A stretch of 64,000 nt of DNA. Source: Thuidium tamariscinum. Its lineage: Eukaryota > Streptophyta > Bryopsida > Hypnales > Thuidiaceae. Below are positions 1 through 14,368 of this stretch, piece after piece (position 1 is the stretch's first letter; the number at the start of each line of letters is the position of its first letter). A program made the translations under genes and the position numbers. The DNA is taken from positions 35,205,582 to 35,269,581 of the forward strand of contig OX344751.2 in NCBI GenBank assembly GCA_947034885.2, read 5' to 3'. The notes under the pieces are model-generated. The model made no database searches. It was not told the origin of the DNA and worked only from the letters and a program-made list of their open reading frames with translations.

Positions 1-884
1 TTCTATCAGATGATGTCAATTAAAGATGTAGTTTGCAAATAATGAACTTAAAGCTATAGAATAGGATATTTTGGACTACTGGAAAGTAGATTGCAAAATT
101 TTTAAATTTTTAGACTTGCAAAAGTTGTTTTTTCTTCATAAACAACAAGCAATGACCACCTTTTTTAGAAATTTCATCAACAATAGGTGGCCACATTAAT
201 TGATGGACCTCCAATCCTTTTTTATATACATGTGTATATACATGAACCCCCAATAAATTTGCAGTATTAGCAATAGATTCAAATTTTCACTTGTCATAGT
301 TTAAATACTAGACACCAAAAATGAACATTTTGCCAATTGAAAACATTATAGAAAATGGAGAGTGATTCTTGCAATGAATAAAAGGTGGTTCATGAGAGGA
401 AAACATTGACCTTTTATGTTATTCATAAGGCCCCCCTCTCCTCATTCTAACTTCTAGAAATTTCTAAAACTAAACACTAATTCCTAGAGAATGTCAAATT
501 TAATGTAAGATCTTGCTTAATTTTTGGAGAAAAGCTCCAAATGGAAAAATGATTATACAATTGGCTTTAAGTAGTCCAAATTAGTCTCAATGAATCCTTC
601 CTTAAGTTCCTTCTATTCTAAGGTAATTTAGGTACACAAAAGCTAGTGATTTGTCAAGACAAGGAAATGTAAAAGTCTTAGATGTTGGAATTTTTATTTT
701 TCAAATATTTTTATTTTTTTTAAACTATCCAAAGACATTGCAAAAATATGAAAGAACTCCTCTTTGACCTCATTTGGGTGTTACAAGTTCCCAATGTCCC
801 AATCAACACAACAATTTTTTTTAATTCTACCTAATTTGAGGAAGCCACTACTTCAAGTACTTATCAATGTAAGAATGCTTTTAA
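1..884. other. AT-rich intergenic DNA, no gene seen
   Basis: Very AT-rich sequence with many short A and T runs. No open reading frame with recognisable protein features and no clear inverted or tandem repeat was found. Confidence 0.6.
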
Positions 885-1140
885 CCCCTAAAGGGCCAAG
901 CTGCATTTTTTTAGCAACATAGCAATTTTGGGCACCTTATTACAAATGGAGTTTTTTGGGGGTTTTTTTCTTTGAAATTTTCACACAACATGCATCCAAA
1001 GAGTAGCTTTAAAGGCCCAACAATTTTCACAACTTTTGACTACATAATTTAAAATTTATTGCATAATAAGTCATTTTTATTGCTTAGTGGGTAGATTGGG
1101 CAACTCGAGCAACTCAAATTTTTTTTAAAAGTGTTTGAAA
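885..1140 (-). repeat. Degraded copy of TTAA-flanked element family A (right end)
   Basis: In reverse orientation this segment matches the right-hand end of the complete element at 2520-3438. It begins with TTAACCCCTAAAGG near 887, followed by the GGCAACATAGC-like and TTTGAAATTTTCACA-like blocks that mark that end, and similarity fades after about 1140. A trace of the opposite end (GTAGTTTTGAGTGTTTTTT) lies near 2100, so the original insertion may have spanned 0.9-2.1 kb and decayed since. Confidence 0.5.
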
Positions 1141-2515
1141 TTGTTAGGGATAGGATTCATTTTTCGCCTCAATTAATTAATTTTTTAAAAAATAGTTCCA
1201 TAGGATCAACTTTGATTGTATGAATAATCTCACCATTGGGATAAACATTTCTAATTCCATCTTTGAGCTATTGATGATTTATTTTTTCCCTCTATAATGT
1301 ACATTTTCTTAATAATTTAAAATAAAATGAAAACCACATTATTTTTTAATTTTAATTTTTCCTATATTCTCAACTTGATTTTGAATGATGATTTTTTTCT
1401 TAAATTCAAGATCTAAAGTGCAAAATTTTTAAATTAAAAAGATTCAAGTCTCTTAAACTAAGGTAGACTAGTCCATTTCCATTTGCAAGCTAATTTCACC
1501 AATTAGAACAACCCATTTTTGTCACTCTAGTTTTGACCCTATTTCCACTTGGAATCCCTCTTCCCTCCAATTCGCTTTGTTCTATAACAAAAATAGGGTT
1601 TCCTATGACAAAATCATGGATTTTATGACAAATTGGGTTAACATATCACTCTTTAAATAGAAAATATATAGTTATTGATTAGGTGATTATAGGATGTTTA
1701 TGAGTTCTTTATGACTCTAATCTAGAGGTAGCTTTGTAATTTAGGGTTGATCACTTCAAAAATTCACAAAAATTATAGTTTTGATTGGAAAATTATAATT
1801 CCACTTGAATTTGATTCATGAAACATGCACATACTTCTGAAAAATGTCTATCCCTCTTGGAATTGGTCCCAACATAGCTAGATTGCAAATCAAGGTGGTA
1901 ATAGGCATGTCTACTTTAATTTGCCATTGTGCCTCAAAACATGATTTCTTTATTTTGAATGCATTTACCTTACAATCTATGCAGTGAAAATGTTTGATGT
2001 TTTTTCTACATATTTTTGTATTATAATATTGCAAGATTCTAGAATTACATATGCAAAAAATATCATTTAAATTTTTTTTCTCTTTGTACTGAAAATTGTA
2101 GTTTTGAGTGTTTTTTAACAATTGCAACATTGAGGTAGTGCACCCAAAGTCACCCCTTGATCAATAAGAGGTCTCTAGCTTCTAGCCCAAAGGGTGCCCT
2201 TAAACTTACAATTGCTTCTAAAGCGGCACTCGCCATAGTTCTTTAACTTATAGCTATTGTTACCTTGAAAATAGGAGCTATAGTCTCCATATCTTCACAT
2301 GCATGTGCCTTCACCCGCATTACCCCACTAGCTTTCCATGTCAATTAGTAGAGCATGCCATATAGGCCAAATCCATTCACCATGTAGTGAAAAAATTATT
2401 TTTACAAGACAAATTGTGATGAGGTGTTGACATAAAGTTAAACGTTCTATATATAGAAGAAAATCACACTATTCATGCCAAAAACTGAGTTAAACTTGTC
2501 AAACTTGCGTTTTAC
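1141..2515. other. AT-rich intergenic DNA
   Basis: No gene recognised. The part from about 1960 to 2120 resembles, in reverse, the left end of element family A and may be the decayed partner of the end at 885. The rest shows nothing. Confidence 0.45.
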
Positions 2516-2519
2516 TTAA

Positions 2520-3438
2520 CCCCTAAAGGTCAGAGACTATGTCTTCATAAAAAACACACTAAAACTGCCATTTCTATTACAAGCACAAATTTTCTTTTAA
2601 AATTTTTTTTTGACACATATAACCATAGGATCTTATATTACACTAGTGTCAAAATATGTGGAAAAATTTTCAGAAATTTCCACCGTGTAGATTGCAAGAT
2701 ATTAGCATTTGAATTGGCAAAAACCCTTTTTTTGTCCTTGCAAAAAACTAGGCAGCTGCACTTCACAAGGTCACATTTCTATGAAAAGTGCCCAAAATGG
2801 TGGTGCTTCTTTGGATTCATTCTTCATGGCAAGTTGGCTACATGCTCAAAAAAATTCGCATCCTTTGGAATTGTACAACATATAGGAAAAAATTAATGAG
2901 TAGAAAGAAGTAGAGAGCGATATAAAGTACTAAATTGTTAAAATTTTATTATAGAATCAGAAAAGGCCAATCCCAATGGTTGTAATGTTGTGACAAACAA
3001 TCAACATCCAAAATTTTAATTTTTTTTCAAAAATATTTAAAATTGAGAAAAGTAAAGGCTTCCAAAGTTTATTTTAGAATAGAGAATCCATAACTACCCG
3101 CAAACCAAATCTCTTCATAACTTTCATCTCATAAATCAAAATGGAGTGATTCGAAGCTTTTTGCATATATACATCTAGAAAACCAATTTCAAATTTTTAA
3201 TTTTAAAAAAATGTTTTTATAAGAAATTTTTGGGCTACCCGCCGACCAATGAAAACTACATATCATGCAATAACTTTCTGACCATGTAGTCAAAAGTTAT
3301 GAAAATTGTTGGGCCTTCAAGATACTCCTCGGACACATGTTATGTGAAAATTTCAAAGAAAAACAAACAAACTCCACCTATATTGAGCTGCCCAAAATCG
3401 CTATGTTGCCAAAAAACACAGTTTGGTCCTTTAGGGGG
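2520..3438 (+). mobile_element. Non-autonomous TTAA-flanked element, family A, copy 1
   Basis: A 919-bp unit flanked on both sides by TTAA (2516-2519 and 3439-3442). Its ends are near-perfect inverted repeats: CCCCTAAAGG on the left and CCTTTAGGGGG on the right. The same sequence recurs at 4533-5798 and 54330-55273 with both ends intact and as worn copies elsewhere in the window. It has no meaningful open reading frame, so it needs transposase from elsewhere. A TTAA target with C-rich ends is the hallmark of piggyBac-type transposons. That assignment is inferred from the ends only, since no related protein is present. Confidence 0.75.
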
Positions 3439-3450
3439 TTAAGAAAGATT

Positions 3451-3690
3451 GCGTTGGGACTGCGTTGCGTTCAACATAACGTGTGGAGTGGAGTGTGATG
3501 AGTTCTCTCTTCATAACGCAAAATTTTGCGTATCAATGTGTCAACACAGAATTCAACAAGGAAAATGCAGAATTTTGTGTTAGAATGAAAAATTCCACAT
3601 GACAGAGCAGGACTTCAACACAATCCACTCCACGCATCACGTTGAATGCAACACAATTTCAACACAGTTTTTATCAAATACAACATAGTT
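3451..3690. repeat. Imperfect foldback repeat
   Basis: The segment around 3451-3505 (GCGTTGCGTTCAAC, GTGTGGAGTGGAGTGTG) is matched in inverted orientation by 3617-3670 (CAATCCACTCCACGC, GTTGAATGCAACAC). The two arms are about 50 nt and imperfect. It lies directly beside a complete family A element. No coding capacity. It could be a short foldback MITE, but no target duplication was identified. Confidence 0.5.
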
Positions 3691-4038
3691 TTCTTCTAGT
3701 GATATGACACCAAAATCCAAAATATATCCAACAAAATAATCCAGGATGGAAGGAAATCTAACAATTTTCATTGTCTATGGGATAGGTTCCATGACTCAAC
3801 GTGATCACAATCTAATTTTATGTTTTTTCTAAAATCGAAAGTTTTTCTTGGTGTACAAGGGCCTAATAGACATTTTTGTACAATACAATACCAACTTTTA
3901 CACAATTGTTTTTGATGTTTTACCCTTATCTTCTCTTGTGTAAAATAGTGGTGGAGAGTAATCGTTATACAAGTATGCAAGTACATTAGATGAGAATGGA
4001 AAAACAAGAAGGAAAATTTTGATTGCCTTCAACAATCT
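3691..4038. other. Intergenic DNA, nothing recognised
   Basis: AT-rich, with no supported gene or repeat structure between two hairpin-forming repeats. Confidence 0.4.
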
Positions 4039-4107
4039 CAACTTTAAAGGCCTATTTAGCAACTTCTATTTTAATAGGATAAGTTGCTAAATAGGCCTTT
4101 TAAGTTG
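4039..4107. repeat. Short near-perfect hairpin (27-nt arms)
   Basis: The left arm 4039-4065 and right arm 4081-4107 are reverse complements with one mismatch in 27 positions. The core is AAAGGCCTATTTAGCAACTT against AAGTTGCTAAATAGGCCTTT. The loop is 15 nt. The structure could be a tiny foldback element or, if transcribed, a stem-loop RNA. Nothing in the flanks favours a gene. Confidence 0.65.
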
Positions 4108-4532
4108 TAATCAAAGAATATATTAATTTTTTTCTTTAATTATCTTAGAAACTTTTATTAAAAAATGATATTTGAATCCATAACAAGATGCCTTTATGTT
4201 GCTACAACATGTAAATATGTATAAAAGAGATATTTGTCTAGTCATGACAAGATAGATCAAGTGTAGTTGCTCATACATGACATTAGAATTAGTATCAAAT
4301 GTGTGGAGTTGGGGCAACATCTTAGTAAAAATGAAATGATGATATGAAATAAGGCTTGCATTATCCTACTACTCAATTTTTAATCCTAAAAATACAAGAC
4401 TTATTTCCATGCATGTAGAACTTAGTTACCTTGAGTCTAATGAGCATAAGATGCCACCTTTTTAAAATTTTATGTGTCCAAAAGAGTCAAACAAAGTGCA
4501 ATCTTAGTTATGCCTAAAGTAGATTTCCTTAA

Positions 4533-5798
4533 ACCCTAAATGGTTTTGACTATATTTTCACCAAAACTACTTCAAACATGCTATTTCTAATACATGTACC
4601 AAAACTTAGAAAAAGTAACATTTTTTGACGCATGTAATTATAGGATCTTGTAGTACGTTTGTTTGAAAAGATGTCCAAAAATTTTCAAAATTTTGCACCA
4701 TGTAGATTGCAAGATATATATTAGCATTTGAATTGACAAATATCATTTTTCTGGCCCTACAAAAAAATTGGGCAATTGCACTTCACAAGGTCACATTTGT
4801 ATTATAAGAAGTTTAAATTGGTGGTTACTCTTTCGATTCATTCTAAGAGGCAAGTTGGCTATATGCATTAAAAAATTTCAAATCATTTGGAATTGCACAA
4901 CATATAGGAAAAAAAATAGTAAGTAGAAAGAAGTAGAAAATGAGCCAAAATACTAAATTGTAATAACTGTATTTATGGAATTGAAAAATGCCAATTCCAA
5001 TGGTTAAAATGTTAAATAAACAATATACACCTACCCGGGGAGGACACTTCTTGTGTATTTGGGGGACCCACGTGCGGCGGTGGGGTATTTTTAGGGGGGC
5101 TATCAATTACTTGTAATCATTACTTGGCAACATTAAAAGAGCCCCTATTTTACTATAAAGCGGAAAAATCAGCCATATTATCATCCCTATTTTATTTTTA
5201 AAACACTTTGCCTTTTTAATGTCCCCTATTTTATATATAAATTTCTTATAAATTTTACCCAAGATTATTTAAATGTACCTTATCTTCCGCTGCACGTAGG
5301 TTATTAAAAAACGGGAAGTGTCCTCTCCTAGTACACCTATCATTTTCATTTTTTTCAAAAATATTAAAAATTGAATTAAAGAAAGGATTAAAAAAAAATT
5401 TGTAGTGTAGAGATTCTATAACTAGCTACAAACTACCTTAAACTAAAACTCATAACCTCATAACTTTTTATTCATTGATTCAAATAGAATGATTTAAAGC
5501 TTTCCACTTCGATAAAAATCTAATAAATGAATTTCAAATTTTTATTTCTTAAAAAAATATTTTTTAAAGAAGTTATTTTTGCTACTTGGAGTGCTTGTTG
5601 AGCAATGAAAACTACATATCTTACAATAACTTTTTTAATGATACAGTCAAAAGCTATGAAAATTAGTGGGACTTGAGGATCCCCCTTGGATAAATGTTGT
5701 GTGAAAATTTCAAAGAAAAAACAAACAAACTCCATTTATAGTGAGTTGCCCAAAATTGCAATGTTGCCAAAAAAACAAACAGTTTGGGCATTTAGGGG
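4533..5798 (+). mobile_element. TTAA-flanked element, family A, copy 2, interrupted by a hAT-like insert
   Basis: The second complete copy of the family, bounded by TTAA at 4529-4532 and 5799-5802. The left end has changed to ACCCTAAATGG and the right end is TTTAGGGG. It is 1266 bp long because a 298-bp insert (5034-5331) splits it. Without the insert it would be about 960 bp, close to the other complete copies (919 and 944 bp). The order of internal blocks is identical to copies 1 and 3. No protein is encoded. Confidence 0.72.
5034..5331. mobile_element. hAT-like MITE with 8-bp target duplication
   Basis: A 298-bp insert nested inside family A copy 2. It is flanked by an exact 8-bp direct repeat, TACACCTA, at 5026-5033 and 5332-5339. 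Its ends form inverted repeats of about 17 bp, sharing GAGGACACTTC and matching at 14 of 17 positions. The uninterrupted copy at 54330-55273 carries only a single CTACACCT at the corresponding site, which confirms an insertion. An 8-bp duplication is characteristic of the hAT superfamily. There is no coding capacity. The insert is GC-richer at its edges than the host element. Confidence 0.78.
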
Positions 5799-5802
5799 TT
5801 AA

Positions 5803-7244
5803 AATAACCTTTACTTTTATGTTAAAATCTTCCAATCTATGAGTTGTATTGAAACCAAACTTTGTAAAGATAATAAAGGTTTTACTTTCTATAAGATCCT
5901 ATGGATAATTTTGTTTGAAAATGACTCATTGTCTTTTGAGCTTCAATTCTTCATAACTTACAGAATCAGGATCCAAGATACTATAAAAGTTGCTAAAATT
6001 TTTAAGGATTAATACCTTAATCCTTTCTTATTCTTGTGTATTTTTGCTTATTTGTTTATAATGCATATTACTTCTATCAATTTCTTCAAATTCATCATAT
6101 GAAAAGTTTTTTTCTAATGCAAATTAACCATAGGTGTGGATGAATGAAAAGTTTTGTGGTCAAAAATCCCTTAGAGACTCTTCATTCATAATCTAAATGT
6201 TGGATGTTGAAGTACTAAAGGGTTAAAAAAGCACTATAATTATAAACTATGAACTCAACATTCAAAATACTAATTGTAAGTAGTACAAAAAAATTAAACT
6301 AATATAGCATATGATATTTTCATTGCAATTGGAAAATTAGAATGAATAAATGCTCCCCCTTTAACGAATCACATTAGAAATTACATAATGATAAAACAAA
6401 AAATAAATAATAGACAAAAATAATACATCTTCATTGATTATTTAGTGTTTGCTTCTATATCCTTATTTTTTTCAAGGACTATATCCTTCAAGTCTACCAT
6501 TTCTTATGATTCTTCACCACTTTAATTGTTCCCATGCCCATTCCATATTTAAAATCATTAAAAACTATCCAAAAATATGTATTGTCTTTGCTTGGAATAT
6601 AGATTGTGTCAGCAATTTTTTTTCCAAATTCATTATGGAATTTTTGTTGGAATGTTCTTTTAAAATGCGCTTACAATGGTATCAAGTATGCTTTCTAATT
6701 ACAAAAAATCAAGAATTGTTGCAACATCCCAAGTCTTCTTCGAAATATTTAAAAATGGTGGTTAAATAATATAGAGAATACAAGGAATGAAGTGCCAAAA
6801 TAAAAGTTTTCAGAAAGTGCCACATGTCTTTATGAGGACATTTTTAGGGTGATAAAGGTCATACCAAATTTTGATGTGGAAATTCAATTTGATATTTTTT
6901 TTGTTGGATCTAGTGCTCACATATAGGACTAGTACAATAATTGAATTAACTTACCATGTATGGCTATATTGAAATTTTTTGGAAATATGTTGATTTAAAG
7001 GCATATACTTGTAGTGTTTTTTTGAGAAATTTATTAGTTAAAAGCTAGGCAATTTTATTGAAAGTATATTTAACATTAGATTTTCATATTTTCAATAAAT
7101 GAAATTGGTCAATTTTTGATAGCCTAGGAGAAATGTTATACTATTATGGATGGATTTACACTCTTTTGAGTGGATGTGTGTATTTTCATCCACATTTTGT
7201 TTGTTTCACCCATATCAATGGTTGTACTTAACCTTGATGTGCAT
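5803..7244. other. AT-rich intergenic DNA
   Basis: No gene recognised. Short open frames here have AT-driven composition and no family signature. Confidence 0.5.
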
Positions 7245-7470
7245 TGACATCCAATTTTTGGACGATGTAAAAATTGAAACTTTCGTAACTTTCTCATTAT
7301 AACTTTGATGAAAATCATCCTAATGATTAGAGATACTTTACGAAGTTGTTGTCCTATCCAAGGGTTGGATTTAGAACATGTGTTTTTCTAAAATTACAAA
7401 TGTGAAAGATTCTCAAGTGATTGACTAAGCCAAAATTGCATTGACTCTAAACCTGCAAACTTGGAACTGC
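7245..7470 (+). repeat. Dispersed repeat, inverted copy at 50405-50630
   Basis: This stretch matches 50405-50630 in reverse orientation, sharing blocks such as GACATCCAATTTTTGGA, AGAGATACTTTA and CTATCCAAGGGTTGGATTT. Element ends and a target duplication were not resolved. It contains no coding frame. Confidence 0.5.
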
Positions 7471-7759
7471 GAGAATCAGGTTATAGATTTCATAAACACA
7501 ATTTTTTTTTAAAATCACCTTTTGAAGAGAACCTCACTTCAAATCCATTCCAACAAAATTTACCCCCCAAAAGGACAATATTTTACTTGTAATTGAATTC
7601 AAAAGGAATTTTGATTTTTACCTTTTAAAATTTGTAAAAAAATACTGGTGATAACATTGGTGAGTCTAACAGTGTGGATAGAATCCGAAATTCCACTTTT
7701 ATTTGCATCTCAATTCCAAAATATTCTTCCTAGTAGTAAGTTACTTTACGATGCCTTTT

Positions 7760-9443
<1,684 letters not shown>

Positions 9444-10090
9444 ATGGGTGGCTGCGAGTCAACCGGAGATAGGCCCTCCCCGTGGTATCTGTGCCTTAGA
9501 GAAAATTTAGTATCCCTCTCTGGTGGTGGCTTTTACTGCTAGAGTGCTAGACTGTTCGTTAGCTTCCTGTAGTTCGATGACAGACGACCCAGTGGACAGC
9601 CGATTCGTCCTGATTACAAAGGGATCCCTTGCTCCTGCTTCTTTTTGTTGATTGTTGCAGTGAGTGACCTGGAGCATCCTGACGTGCTCTTTTTGTGGCA
9701 GGATTCCGACCTATTGTTGACACGTCCGTGAGCGTGCGATTCCCATCCTGTGTCTGGATGTGCTAGAACCTGTTGTTTGCGACTTTGGGTTCGTAGTCTT
9801 TCTGTTGAGAAGCAGCTGCGGCCTGGCCCTGTTTCATGATTCGAGCTCCAAACTTGGGAGGGTAGTGGATGCTGTGTTTAGGCTTGTGTCATGACGTGCA
9901 CATGGGTTGCAATGTTGTCTTTCTGCAGCCTTGGTTGGTGCTTGTAGGCTTTTCTTGTAATTAGTGCTACTTATAAACCGAGGAATTATTTTGTCCATAT
10001 GCAATCCGAGTATTCGTTTGCATGTTTTGATACATATTTTCTGATATTCTATTGCTACATTTATTACTCCCTCAGTCTGAAAATGATCGT
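9444..10090 (+). other. Calmodulin 3' untranslated and downstream region
   Basis: Composition stays mixed until about 10.09 kb before turning AT-rich. The first several hundred bases after the stop codon are presumably 3' UTR. A possible poly(A) region around TTCTTGTAATTAGTGC (about 9952-9967) is suggested by context only. Confidence 0.4.
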
Positions 10091-11262
10091 CTAAGTTCCC
10101 CTTTATTTTTTTTGTCCCGAGATGATATTCTGGTTGCACGTTGGGCGTGGGTTAAGTTCGCAACATTTTTAAGTTAACCCAAAACGGTGGGGTAAATGTG
10201 ATTCAAGGAACTCTGCTGTGGAACAGAAGTGCAACTATTCATCCTTGAAATTAAGGGTGGGAAGGGGAAATCTTCTAAAGGACTCCCTCAAAAATTTGTG
10301 GTTTCTTGCAAAACATTGGATTAATGTGTAAGCTACTTGTATTGAGACAAAAATGCATAGGTATGGCTAATAGTTAGCCCTAGTATGCTGAAAAGTTTCA
10401 TACCCAAAAGCTAAGCAGATCACATTCAAGAAATGTGCCAAATTGACATTTTTTGTGATTTCCTTATCTGGCTCCGGAGCAATGAGTTCTGGCTGTCCTG
10501 CTACCAAATCCTGTGAATTTCACTTCAATGAGGTCCTCTCCTTTCATTGTTGACAACTTTTATTAGCTCCTTCACTTAATTTTGATATCATTAAGTCAAC
10601 TGTTTTTGACACTTTCTTTGCATTTTTCCATCTTTATTAAGCAATAGGAGTTTGTAATTTGTTGTTTGATTCAAATCATGAGTACAATGGTATCATTCAA
10701 TGATTAACCCATGAAGGACCCAATGCTTGTTCAACTCATGTAGGTATCTCAAGTAGGTTCCTATGAAGTCATTTTGGTTAGATGTTGATGAAATTTGGAC
10801 ACAATAAAATTTGGATGCAATGTACAAACAAGTATCTTCTCATTAAATTTTTTTTTCCCAATCAAGTGCTTGAATCAAAATTTATGTTGCCCTACAATTT
10901 TTGTGCAATTCAAGTAATTTTTGAATCTCTTGTAACAAAGTTCATCAACTTCTACAATTTGGCATATATGTAATTAATAAAATATGGTATACAATTGTCC
11001 AAAAATATTCAAATTTTGGTTATCGAATTACATTTTGAGAATTTCAAACTTTATTAGCTTTGTTGGATGGTTTCAAAAAAGCACATTTTCTTCTTACTTC
11101 AAGTCCTATTATCTTGCAATTTGTAAGGTCTTAATTCTTGAAATTTTTTCTATATACTCCAAATGTTTGTCTCTAACTTTTTACTATTCAAATTTCAAAT
11201 AAAAATTTCTCCATTGCACAAGCAATCATCAAAAAATGACTAGTGTATTTGAGCCAATTCAC
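10091..11262. other. AT-rich intergenic DNA
   Basis: No gene or repeat with definable ends was recognised. Confidence 0.45.
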
Positions 11263-11266
11263 TTAA

Positions 11267-11830
11267 CTCCTAAACAATTTCAATGTTTTTAGGCCCAAAA
11301 TTGCTTCAAAGTACTCAAATCCAAAGCAAGGCTAAAAATCTTCTTCAATATTTATTTTTTTAACAAATCCAACTATAGCATCCTTTAGTTCATTTATTAG
11401 AATGCATGTTCTTAAAATTTGAGAATAAAAAATCTTACCAATTGCAAGATCAAGTCACTTGGATTTTAAAAAGAAGAATTAAAAACTCTTTCCAAATGGT
11501 TAGATTTCATTTTCAAACTTTTCACCAAAAAAAAAGTGTGGATGCCATAACTTGTTACTCTCCATAATATGTTGAAGAAATAAGTTGGAAATACATATAG
11601 AAAATTTCAACCAAAATCATTTCATACTTGTCCTTGAAAAAAATAGAAAGTAGAAAGAAATAAAATATGAGAATTTAGTAATGGAATTGAAAAATGACAA
11701 TTCCAATGGTTGTAATGTTTTACTGAACAATCTACACTTAATTCTTTCTTTACTTTTAATATTGAAAATAGAATAAAATAAAATAATCAAGGTTTATTTT
11801 AAAGTAGAGATTTCATAATTGTGAGAAATT
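11267..11830 (+). repeat. Degraded, truncated copy of element family A
   Basis: It starts after TTAA at 11263-11266 with CTCCTAAAC, a worn form of the family end. It later shares the blocks AAAGTAGAAAGAAA, GGAATTGAAAAATG, CAATTCCAATGGTT and CAATCTACAC with the complete copies. Similarity stops at about 11830 and the right end is missing. Confidence 0.5.
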
Positions 11831-12132
11831 TTGCAAAGATGCCATTGTCAAAGTTTGAACCCCAATGCATCTCCAACTTCAAGTTTGACAATGTAAATGC
11901 CTACAACAATGACATGATGTAGAACTTTGCATTTGTCAAAGATGTGGTCATGAACTATCCTCTCAAAAGATAGCACCCACCCTGGTTTGCATTAGTTGCC
12001 CCTTCCCCCCTCCTCCTCTCAAAAAATTTACAAGCCGATGATTTTTTCTTAAAATGTTGACCTTCAAAATGTTGTTGATTTTTCAAAAAATCACAAGCCA
12101 TTGATCTTGTGAGATTTAATTTGAGCTATCCA

Positions 12133-12310
12133 AATATGACTATGGATACAAATACAAAAATTAATATTGAGTATGGATATAGAAGTGAATACTAGATATG
12201 GATGGGTACAAAATATTGGATATGGATACGAGTTCGAATACAGATACAATATTGGATACGGATATTGAATAAGGATATGGCTACTAAATATGGGATTGAA
12301 AATCCCATAT
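12133..12310. repeat. Degenerate minisatellite rich in GGATAYGGATA
   Basis: Many close variants of TATGGATAC or GATATGGATA occur over about 180 bp with irregular spacing. This looks like a decayed minisatellite or the subterminal region of a transposon. No coding signal. Confidence 0.5.
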
Positions 12311-12431
12311 TGATTGTCAATTACATTGGCTTATAAAAATTACAAGAGGAGGGGAGGAGAATGAAATTTTTTTTTTAAAATTGGGAGGGGAGGGGGGAAG
12401 TTAATAATTTACTTTTTTTTTAATTAAAATT

Positions 12432-12498
12432 CTTTTGGGTGGGTAGTGAGGCCTCATGGTACCTCTACCAGTAGTCTACCTCACTACCCACTCAAAAG
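12432..12498. repeat. Hairpin with 20-nt arms
   Basis: The left arm 12432-12451 (CTTTTGGGTGGGTAGTGAGG) is the inverse of 12479-12498 with one mismatch. The 27-nt loop is unremarkable. No function assigned. Confidence 0.6.
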
Positions 12499-14368
12499 AC
12501 AAGATACACATATTTATAGTCAAAGATCAATGTGGCAATGAATAACAATTGTCCATGACGTAAACCTTGTGAGAAGAATCCTTTGTTATTGAATAAATTG
12601 CTTGAATTGTGCACCTTGCTTGACAATGTTGTTTTTGATTCTACTCTAATACAAATTTTTCCTCAAATCTTTGTTATAAGAATTATGGATATTAAATGAA
12701 CTATCCATGTGTAACTTTGAACTAAAGGGAATCAACATTATTTGATTTTCCATGATACATTTTGATGCAAGTACTTCTTTCCACACTTAGTGGTGTTCTA
12801 GTTAATACATTGTTGCTCTTGACAAAGATGAGAGCATCTTAATTTAAAAGTTTTTAAGCATCATTGGTACATGCTTTACCATTTATTACAATGTTTCCAA
12901 AACTTTTAGTTGAAAAGTTAATTGATTCCAATCCCAATTCCAATGAAGAGTTTTGTTGAAGTGAACCTATGAAAAGAATCACAATTAAGTATGTAACTCA
13001 ACCGTAGACTCTTCATTTCTTTAATTAAGATTTGAATTAATATTACACTTGAACCAACTTGTTTCATCTTGGTTTTGTACATTTATGAGGTGCAACCCTC
13101 CATAACATATGCTATTTTTCTATAGACTTGATCTTTTTCTAATCTAAAGAAGCATTTTGAATTGCTAATTTATGATGAAGATTAGCTCTGTTGTTTGCAA
13201 TTTATAGGAGTACACATATTTTGTCAATAACCTATTTATAGCCCCTCATTTTGGAAATTTCAAAAATCTTGACAAAGGTTTTATTCTTGAATCGAAAGTG
13301 AGCCTTTGACTCTTCAAATAGTGCTTATTGTGGAGGTGATTTGTTTGAATTAATTTGGACTAAACTTTTAATCTATGAGTAGGGATATTTTGCACTCCAT
13401 TACAATGCATTAGTGAGTGAGATTGTCATCAATGGGATATTATTTCTTATATTACACTCTTTTGTAATGAATCCTTCAATGTAGTTAATGTATGAATATC
13501 TCTTCTATGTTCCATTGTGTCCTATGAATTATTTGCTTAGAATTGAACCATTTTCATTAGAATGAGGTAACTTATAATTAAGACTAATACTAGTTTCAAA
13601 CCTTCTTTTCTTAAGACAATTTAGAACCTTACATGGGTCACTCTATGGGGATTTTGTGTACCACATGTGGCAAAGTAATTTTTTGACCCCTATTTATGTT
13701 TCAATAAATGACAATTTTAACTTATAACTTTGAACTTTGATTAATAATGACTACAAATTTCTATTACTAAGAACTTTTAACTCAAATAACATATATAATG
13801 ACTTCTTAGATAGGTTGACAAATGAATAAAAATGACATTTGTTTCATTTCAAACATTTATAGAGAAGACATTTGGATGATCATTGCATCAATATTAAAAA
13901 AAATCAACTTTTAATAAAATTAAAAAATAATTGTTAGTAATTTTTCATTCATTTTTTAGATGATTCCCAAAAATAAATAAATAGGAAGTCTAATTTTATT
14001 TTCTACTCTATAATGTATCTTTGCTCTTCAAAAATTATGGAATAATTGTAATCAACAAAAAAAATTTCAATAGTTCAAAATATGAACTTTCAAAGTAGAA
14101 AAATTCTTCAAATTTTTTTTGTTTTCTTTCAACTAAAAGGGGGTTCCAAAATCTTTGCTTCATGTGGTTTGTACAAATATAGAGTGATCCATCCAAACAT
14201 AGAACTATCAATTCATTGCCATTACACTAAATACAATATCCATGGTCGTAAATAATGTACACATCTAGGTTCATGAGCTCAAGCTCTTAGCCTCACATCT
14301 TAAAAACCTTCATGCTTGAACTTTGTTGATCTAGTCATGTTAGCTCTAGGTAGATAACTACTATATAC
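12499..14368. other. AT-rich intergenic DNA
   Basis: No gene, tandem array or element with definable ends was recognised over this stretch. Confidence 0.45.
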
